From: Zerene cesonia
Lineage: Eukaryota > Arthropoda > Insecta > Lepidoptera > Pieridae
NCBI RefSeq assembly: GCF_012273895.1
Contig: NW_024045142.1
Coordinates: forward strand, 248,001 to 312,000
Reading direction: 5' to 3'
Length of the DNA: 64,000 bases
Below, one piece after another: positions 56,306-64,000 of the stretch. Each line of letters begins with the position of its first letter. Positions within the stretch are counted from its first letter, which is position 1. The notes below the pieces were generated by a model, which did not search any database, was not told the origin of the DNA, and saw only the letters and a program-made list of their open reading frames with translations. A program made the translations under genes and the position numbers.

Positions 56306-56941
56306 CAAAATAATTTTTCAAACATTGTTTTTGTACAGCACTCCCTCTTTATATATCGCTGATGGCTTGCATCTACGTTTTCTTTGATAACCAATTTAAA
56401 TAATAAACTGCATACATATAAACTTTCTGTTTATTTACTTAAACTTGAATGTTAACAATGAGCAATATACACATGTCTTCCAATAACACAGGTTTATATT
56501 AACTTTCAACTCAAATAATAGATCGTAATAGATGTGTGCCATATTCAAACGCTAAGACGACACAATGACAAAGCATCCCACGATTCGCGTGAACAAAAAT
56601 ATAAAATCAAACGGCGGTAGGTCGTAAACAGTTTTTTTGTATTTGAAAAGCAAAATGTGTGAATAACAATAAATACCTACATTGTTTATTGATTGTTTTA
56701 ATTGAAAATTTAGAGTCCATTTGATCAATTTTTTCAGGCCGCTAGTATAAGGCAGAATAAAGATATTGCACAATAATTCACATAATATCGTCTCCATCGT
56801 CGTCTCATTCCCACAGAAGAGACGTAATAGACCGTAAGACATATCAATAACACTTAGGAAATTTAATTAGCATGATTATGACTTTTTGTCAAATAGCACA
56901 TGTATATTGCGCGTCTATTGAATTTATCCTCTTATTAATAA

Positions 56942-56945
56942 GTAT

Positions 56946-56988
<43 letters not shown>

Positions 56989-57095
56989 TAACACTTAGAC
57001 AGAAAAAACAAGAAAACAATAAACAGAAAAAAGGCATTATCTGTACAAGAGGCGACCTTATTGCTTAACAGCAATCTCTGCTAAGCAACCTGGAT
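56942..57095 (-). repeat. 3' tail of a LINE with (TAAA)n
   Basis: In minus sense: CAATAAGGTCGCCTCTTGTA, then a T-rich stretch and a long TAAA tandem run (plus strand TTTA, 56945-56990). A partial relative is at 23930-23990. Confidence 0.55.
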
Positions 57096-57727
57096 AATTA
57101 AATTAAATAAGTATTATTTAATTATTACAGCACGTTTGTTTGTTTGAACGTGATAATATCAGGAACTTTGGGTCCGATGATATTAAAATTCAATAGCTAT
57201 TTGAAACTTGAGCAGAGCTAGTTGGTAATTTATGTTTTATCTAAACATATATGATAAGAGGGAGACATTTTACTTTTTGTTAGTTATATGTATTTAACTA
57301 AAGGGGTTAAAAGTTTGACAACGTAACCTCCCCTGGCTTTGCCCACAATTGCATTTGTTTGTTTATGCCCTCTATAAGTTTTCTTTCTGCGCAGTTAATG
57401 TAATCTATAGAACTCTATTATAATATGCTCAATCGGGCCATAGACAAGGTGATGATTAAAAATACAAAGGACATTACACAATGGCCATAGACGTAAATAA
57501 ACGGACACCTAGTCTATAATTTAGCTTTTCCTTGTAACTCCGTAGCCGTGAAAAGCAATCATTATAATACGTCACTACAAACCATAGATTATAGACTTAT
57601 ATACTGGTCTACAAATGGCTATCCAGGGTTATCCATAATTGCGAGCGCCATGAAAAAAGTCCCGCAGTTTCCTGTATACGCGGCTAAACATATTCGAGGA
57701 AAATAGATTAGAAAAGGTTTATAGAAT

Positions 57728-57925
57728 ACTAGCTTTTGCCCGCGGCTTCGCGCGCGTTAATTAGGAGTCGTTTAATAGATATTATTATATAAATAAACCT
57801 TCTTGCATCACTCTATCTATTACAAAAAATCCATCAAATCCCGGTGCGTAGTTTAAAAGATTTAAGCATACATAGGAGACATAGGGCCACAGAAAGCGAC
57901 TTTGTTTTATACCATGTAGTGATAG
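57728..57925 (-). repeat. CTAGCTTTTGCC repeat, second copy
   Basis: CTAGCTTTTGCCCGCGGCTT to AAAGCGACTTTGTTTTATAC; same family and orientation as 10612-10793. Confidence 0.5.
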
Positions 57926-58112
57926 CGCTTTTATCTTTACATATGTTATAGTAGGAAGTAGGATGTAGGATGGCAATAAAGACTTACATTGTTTTTTTAT
58001 TATAATCCGCTATTTTTTTTATAAAAAAATTATTTAGCTGCAAACAAACCACAGATAACATAAGAATCAAATAAACCCTTTTGGACACATCAATCCTACC
58101 TCCTTCCTACTA

Positions 58113-58309
58113 TCCTACTAACATTATAAATGCCAAAGTTTGTAAGGATATGTTTGTGTTTGTTGCTCTTTCACGCAAAAACTGAACCGATTGTAATGAA
58201 ATTTGGTGCGTAGACAGCTGGACAACTGGAATAACATAAAGGCAACTTTTTATCCCGAAATACCTACGGGATACGGACTTGCGCGGGTGAAACCGCGGGG
58301 CGCAGCTAG
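58113..58309 (+). mobile_element. Helitron-like family H
   Basis: Intact-looking copy from TCCTACTAACATTATAAATG to GGGGCGCAGCTAG followed by T. Confidence 0.62.
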
Positions 58310-59333
58310 TTTAATATATTTGCATCGATACGCATCGTAAAAAGCGGTAAGTACGTTAAGGTAAACTCTGTTATGTGACATTTATAAATTTTATTTCTTA
58401 GAAATTGTTACGCAATGTTAAACATATATTTCCTCATAAAGAATCTTAGTTTTGTTCATATAAGGTCTTATTTAATTGTACCGTTCATCTGCCTCATTAA
58501 ATGGTTGTCTGATAGAGATCACTATTTTCATAAGCCCGATTCTCTGTTATTTTTCACAGTTTGTAATGTTTCAAGCTTCACACTGCTTTCGTTGCTTATT
58601 TTTTGTGGCAACCGCGTCATTACATAATTTTTGATTGGTTTGGTTGGTCACATTCATTAATTTTTAATTAAACCTTGTCAATTTAAATGTACGCCAGCAA
58701 GGGCTTGTACAGTACCTTAATTAATGTAATCTATGCTAATATTATAAAGCTGAAGGGTTTGTTTGTTTGAACGCACTAATCTCAGTAACTACTGGTGCGA
58801 TTTGAAAAATTCTTTCAGTGTCAGATAGCTCATTTATTGAGGAAGGCTATATGCTATATATGTACCACGGACGAAGCCGGGGCGGACTGCTAGTTAAAAG
58901 ATAAATATGATCTTAATTGCATTATGTTTAAAAAGTGGGGAATATAAGAATTATTATCCTCGGTCGATTCTAGTTCTATACATCTGTCAACCAGAAATGC
59001 AATGTCCTCATAAATTTTTACTGATCTCATAAAAATAGCGGGCGCTCAAGGAATGTTGGAAACCCAACAACGCAATACAAGAAAACTGCTTCCGTCACAG
59101 CAGGAAAACTGCATAATACTGGGCACTTAATTGCACTAATCGTCTGTATCTAAACTCTAAAGTCTATTTGGTAATACCACAGATAATATAATCCTATAGT
59201 TATACTATTATAGTATTATGTTATCTATGTACACACACACTACACAGGAAAGAAGTCGGATATAGTGCCATAGACTTATCTTTGAAATGGCGAAAAACAA
59301 GATGTTGAATTGTCATTATTGACTTTTTCAGGT

Positions 59334-59369
<36 letters not shown>

Positions 59370-60202
59370 ATTAAACTAGCTTTTCATTCGGGTAACCGGT
59401 GTCCATTGGTGCGTAGCACCTCAATGAAAGGGATAAAAAGTAGCCTATGTGCTAATCCAGAATATAATCTATCTCTGTACCAAATTTCATAGAGACACGA
59501 TAAGCTGTTTTCACGTGAAAGACTAAAACATCCATACATCCATTTATCCGTCCACATAATATTTGTACATTAAGAATATCGATCAGTTTAATAGATGTTA
59601 CATATCATCTGCCCCATACCCCACTAGAGACACGGGACTATACTACTATTTATACAATCGAAACTAAATATATACAATACAATTATGTAGATTGAATATT
59701 TATCTAAAGGTTAATTATTCTTCTAGAGGGACAATAAAATTGTCTCTATTTTAATCTGTCCGTCCGTCCGTCCGTTTAAAGAAAAAATATAGTCTAAAGG
59801 AGTCGGATACATTCGATCGTACAAACCAATATAAAGAAAGGTGAAGCTAATAAAAGCGTGTTGAAAAGGTTAGTATGTTGACTATTTAATTAAATATCTT
59901 GTCGCATAATTGTAACTCGTTTTACTGGAATTTGACATTTTGCAATTTAAATAAAGATTTATTTCTCTTATTGACGCATATTATTGTTAATTAGTATATT
60001 TATTAGTATAGACAATTAATTACATTAAAATTTAAAGAAAGGAGTTACCTACAACACTAAAATATATAAAGATATGTACATTTTCATTTTGGTATAAATA
60101 TAAGATTCTTTCTTGCATCGGATTCGTTGGCGTGTTTATAAAGCCTATTTTCATACATAGATATAATATATATTAATATAAATACGGCATATTAATGTAT
60201 AC

Positions 60203-60467
60203 TAGCTGTGACCCGCGGTTGAAACCGCGTAAGTTCGTATCCCGTAGGAATATCGGTATAAAAAGTGCCTATGTGTTATTTCAGTTGTCCAGCTAGCTAC
60301 GAAGCAAAATAGTATTATTATTCACCAATAGATGTCAGGAAAAAAAAACACGAATAAAACACGAATATGACATTTCAGTTGTCCAGTATCTACGAAGCAA
60401 AATAGTATTATCATTCACCAATAGATGCCAGGAAAAAAAAAACACTAATAAAACACGAATATGACAT
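60203..60467 (-). repeat. Helitron-like family H end with a 95-base tandem duplication
   Basis: CTAGCTGTGACCCGCGGTTG starts a minus family-H copy. From about 60280 a unit of 95 bases (CAGTTGTCCAG..., CAATAGATGTCAGG, ACACGAATATGACATTT) occurs twice, 60280-60374 and 60375-60467, nearly identical, so the duplication is recent. Confidence 0.6.
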
Positions 60468-60479
60468 TTTCTAAAAAAA

Positions 60480-60564
60480 ATTCCTAGCTAGATCGATTTA
60501 TCGCCCCTGAAACCCCCTGCTTACTAAATTTCATGAAAATCGTTGGAGCCGATTCCGAGATTCC

Positions 60565-60623
<59 letters not shown>

Positions 60624-60660
60624 AGAATTGCTCGTTTAAAGGTATAAGATTATATTATAG
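60480..60660 (+). repeat. Repeat with embedded TA microsatellite
   Basis: CTAGCTAGATCGATTTATCG, the GGAGCCGATTCCGAGATTCC block, about 50 bases of TA, then GAATTGCTCGTTTAAA. Partner of 18001-18098. Confidence 0.65.
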
Positions 60661-61770
60661 GTACGTGTGTGACGGACTTAGGGTAAATAAAATGAAAGCG
60701 ACCGGACGCGAATATTAATTGTAACTATAAAATTACGATGACATTTCATATTGTACTACGTATTTTATAGCCATGAGACATCCTAGCGATAGATTTAAAA
60801 TTCGAACGTCAATCGTTTCAAAGTTTCTCCATAAATTAAAGAGTTAATAACTCGATTTGACCGGTTCTTTTTTTGAAATTGGAATCTCGGACAGATGACA
60901 CAATCGCGACCTCTGGCAAAACCACAGTTAATAAATAATGACGTCATCCTTCACGTGTGAAGTGGCTTTTTAAATAGATTATATAATGCGAAAAACCTTG
61001 TATGTATGATGCATGTTATTAAAAATCTATAAATACATCACATGCTATTGAGCTATTATCCTTTGTTGTTAATTGCGTATCAAATTATGTTGTTTACCTG
61101 CCTGATAGGCTTATCTTACATTCAAATTTCACCATTTATCTATTGATTGTTATTACTATTTAGATGCAATTTCCACCTCCCTTTTTTCTTTTATATTAGA
61201 GTGAGGTTTATGGTAAGGGAAATAATAAAAATCTGTCTAAAGCATAGCAACTGTAAAAACATAAATTTCAAATATTTTTAATCGACGTTTTCAATAACAA
61301 AATATTTTCGATTAGTTACTCGATCTAACTGTAATATTTTCTTATATAACAAACCTCTTTAGATATTTTTTTTTATTCATTTATTTATATAAAATCCTTT
61401 ATCCATAAAGTCAACAATCTATAACGTCCCTCCCTAGGAAATCGGTGGACACTTTTGTAGAAACTATTTATTAATTTAATCTCTTGACTTATGCAATACT
61501 TGAATTAATCGACCTATTTTATTCGCTTTTTTGTTTAAATTATATCCTACCCATACATACGTATGTAATACTCGTCAAAGGTTTATACCTGAAAATCAAA
61601 TTGCAATTTTTTTTTTTTTATTTTTACCAGACTTGAAGTTTGACTCCAGGTTTTATTATTTAAATACTTTTTTAGTCATTATTAATGTATATAATTAAAC
61701 TAATTGCTGCTTCTAGGACATTTCTATAACGTGAAACAAAGTTTTTCCCCTTTAAACTGCTCGCTAGCAA

Positions 61771-61990
61771 TCCTACTATAATCCTACTTCCTAATAATAT
61801 TATAAATGCGAAAGTTTGTAAGGATGTGTGTGTGTGTTTGTTGCTCTTTCACGCAAAAACTACTTAACCGATTGCAATGAAATTTGGCACATAGATAGCT
61901 GGACAACTGGAATAACATATAGGCAACTTTTTATCCCGATTTCCCTACGGGATACGGACTTACGCGGGTGAAACCGCGGGGCGCAGCTAG
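61771..61990 (+). mobile_element. Helitron-like family H
   Basis: Duplicate TCCTACT starts at 61771 and 61782, body close to the copy at 58113, end GCGCAGCTAG followed by T. Confidence 0.62.
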
Positions 61991-62403
61991 TAATGAATAA
62001 ACACTCTTGTTTCAAGGTAAGAAACAAGCTTTATTATGCTTTTTATTTATAAGGAAATGATCTCAACAGGCAGAAAGGTAAGTCAATTCTGTATTATCAT
62101 GCTCTGTGGTTCCATACATTATAAACGAAAATATATATGTAAAATAGATCTTCTAAAAAAATAAGGTCCAATAATTAATTAGAAGGCAATTAATAGATAC
62201 TTCACTATGTAGTATAAAACAAAGTCGCTTTCTCCATCTGCCCCTGTCCCTATGTATGCTTAAATCTTTAAAACTGCGCAACGTATTTTGATTTGTTTTT
62301 TTTTTTTTATATATAGAGTGATACAAAAGAAAGGTTTATATGTACAATAACATGTACTAAACTACTCGGAATTTAACGTGTGCGAATCCGCGGGTATATT
62401 CTG

Positions 62404-62606
62404 TCCTATCTCTAATATTATAAATGCGAAATTTTGTAAAGATGTGTGTGTGTTTGTTGCTCTTTCACGCAAAGACTACGGAACTGATTGCAATGAAATT
62501 TGTTACGTAGACAGCTGGGCAACTGGAATAACATACAGGCAACTGTTTATCCCGATATTCCTACGAGATACGGACTTACGCAGGTGAAACCGCGGGGCGT
62601 AGCTAG
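62404..62606 (+). mobile_element. Helitron-like family H
   Basis: From TCCTATCTCTAATATTATAA to GGGGCGTAGCTAG followed by T; only about 410 bases from the previous copy. Confidence 0.62.
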
Positions 62607-63423
62607 TAATACATAAATATCATAATAAAAAAAAACTAAACCGCCCACTTATCAGAACTAAACCAAACTTAAATGGGACCACACGGGAGGCAACAAATAA
62701 AAAGAGACTCATCACAATCGGTTCACCCAGTCAAAAGTTATGAGGTAGCACAAAAATATAATCTAACTAGCTGGACGCCCCGGCTCCGTCCGGGTTGTTA
62801 TTTATCGTGATTGAAATAATATAAACTATCCTATCTCTCGTTGGATCGAACTGCACATGGTGTGCGAATTTTATTATAATCGGTTAAGTGGTTTAGGAGT
62901 CCGTTGAGGACAAACATTGTGACACGAGATTTATATATATTAAGATTAAGAACCTTCTCCTTTTTTGTAGTCGGTTTAATAACAAACCTACAAACTCACG
63001 TTTGTAATATTAGTAGTAGGTACAATAATTTAAAACAACATACTAATAGAATGGTTATCAGAACGGGACCCTACATAGCAAAAAACACAGACAAAAACCA
63101 CCGGAGACCAAAAGGTTATTGTAATGGCCTTGTAGCTGACCGCGTGGTATTTACCTCTGCAGAAACGTTTTGTGTTTTTTTATCTACGTATACATACGTA
63201 ATACAAAAAAAAATTACCTTAGAAAATGGCGCGAACGGTAGCGGAAATTTGGTATGGTATCTATCTTCTATGAGAAGTTGTTAAATAGAAAAAAAATTAT
63301 CACGAGGCGGGTTTCGAGCCTGCGTCCTTTTGACAAGCCGTAGGTGGAACCGCGGTTCCCTTAGGCACATGAAACCGAAGAAGAAGATGGAAGAAGTGGA
63401 AGAAAGTTCGATTACTGTGGCGG

Positions 63424-63498
63424 GATCACGGGTGGCCGAGAGGTTAGGCGTTTTACGGTTTACCAAAAAGACGTAGGTTCGAATTCCACCTCGTGATC
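63424..63498 (+). repeat. tRNA-like module (pseudo-tRNA), complete
   Basis: Perfect 7-base acceptor stem GATCACG/CGTGATC, a box A-like GGTGGCCGAGAGGTTAGGC and box B GGTTCGAATTCC. The anticodon arm does not fold convincingly, so this is a tRNA-derived repeat head rather than a working tRNA gene. Another copy is at 29685-29760 (minus); fragments at 40044-40082 and 63299-63335 (minus). Confidence 0.55.
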
Positions 63499-63529
63499 AA
63501 ATTTTTTTCTATTCTTTCAAATTTTGTAT

Positions 63530-63678
63530 TATATAGTTGCCTATTTTTTATCAGTTGTCCAGCTATCCACGTACCAAATTTCATTACAATCGGCTTAGTA
63601 GTTTTTGCGTGAAAGAGCAACAAACACCCATACATCCATCCATACTTATAAACTTTCGCGTTCATAATATTAGTAGGA
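63530..63678 (-). mobile_element. Helitron-like family H, truncated
   Basis: Lacks the CTAG end; keeps CAGTTGTCCAGCTATCC through TAATATTAGTAGGA. Follows the tRNA-like module at 63424. Confidence 0.55.
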
Positions 63679-63937
63679 TATTACGAATTTTCCCAAAATA
63701 ACACGAAAACTCAAAAAAAATTGATTTTTAAGAGAAGTTTTTTGTGTGATAACTAGAATACAGTATGACGTGGGAACTACTTTCATCCATTTTAGAACCA
63801 GTACATAAAAATATCTTAATTTCTAGGTTATTACCCTCGTTATTAATTACTTCCTATCATCCTTGTAGTAGGTATTATAAACACGAAGTTTGCAAGTACA
63901 GATGGATGTTTGTTTCACGCGAAAACTTATCGTAAAC

Positions 63938-64000
63938 TAGTATTTTCTTGTGTTTGATTTTACGCGAGTATTATACATTTAGAAATTAAAGACTTTTTAA
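63938..64000 (+). repeat. Interspersed repeat, family D, cut by window end
   Basis: AGTATTTTCTTGTGTTTGAT through TTAAAGACTTTTTAA, the same start as 28290. Confidence 0.5.

Larger units (their letters stand above)
55877..64000. other. Right repeat-rich region, upstream of the transferrin
   Basis: Repeats listed separately, plus GT (59337-59365) and GTCC (59758-59775) microsatellites. No signal-peptide exon with a phase-1 donor could be found on minus, so the transferrin start and promoter are here unrecognised or beyond the window. Confidence 0.6.

Noticed and set aside
56780..56842. Possible transferrin signal-peptide exon on minus (phase-1 donor TTAT|gtgaat)
   Set aside because: The peptide is polar in its middle and gives a poor signal peptide, and the donor is weak.
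63424..63498. Functional tRNA gene
   Set aside because: Acceptor stem and box B are good, but no anticodon stem-loop of normal size can be drawn, and diverged copies occur elsewhere in the window.

Overview
This is animal, almost certainly lepidopteran (moth or butterfly), nuclear DNA. The genes are split by many GT-AG introns, the non-coding DNA is AT-rich, and it is packed with short interspersed repeats, Helitron-like copies ending in CTAG, tRNA-like modules and non-LTR retrotransposon pieces of the kind that fill lepidopteran genomes. Five runs of N are exactly 1000 bases (3903-4902, 18099-19098, 20285-21284, 25690-26689, 47386-48385) and one is 102 bases (31123-31224). The equal ones look like placeholder scaffold gaps, so true distances across them are unknown.

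Three protein-coding genes can be rebuilt exon by exon with compatible splice phases. (1) Plus strand, 10039-33258: a modular serine protease of the HP14/ModSP type, with five LDL-receptor class A repeats, a Thr-rich linker, a Sushi domain, a second six-Cys (Wonton-like) domain and a trypsin-fold catalytic domain with His, Asp and Ser present. This is the initiating protease of the insect melanisation and Toll cascades. Fourteen exons are visible; the exon with the start codon was not found. (2) Plus strand, 36608-44649: a complete ten-exon dpy-19-like protein C-mannosyltransferase of 742 codons, an ER multi-pass enzyme. (3) Minus strand, 55876 down to 48387: a two-lobed transferrin with a C-terminal GPI-type signal and with the anion-binding motif lost in both lobes, best matching insect transferrin 3. 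Ten exons are visible; the signal-peptide exon was not found.

Layout: 1-10038 is repeat-rich with no gene recognised and holds a decayed mariner. 10039-33258 is the protease gene; its introns carry a retrotransposon with open ORF1 and partial ORF2 (25690-28086), a palindrome-bearing minisatellite (21285-21600) and many SINE-like copies. 33259-36607 is the spacer and probable 3' UTR. 36608-44649 is dpy-19. 44650-48386 is a convergent spacer with a gap. 48387-55876 is the transferrin. 55877-64000 is repeat-rich and probably contains, or leads to, the transferrin first exon.

The three genes are neighbours rather than an operon. The protease and the transferrin-like protein are extracellular or surface proteins; DPY19 glycosylates Trp residues of secretory proteins. 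I see no evidence that they act together, and no wholly new biological system. The unusual points are alternating six-Cys and four-Cys LDLa repeats, a GC-AG intron in the protease, a probably iron-free GPI-anchored transferrin with a sharp GC step between exons, and several structured repeats.
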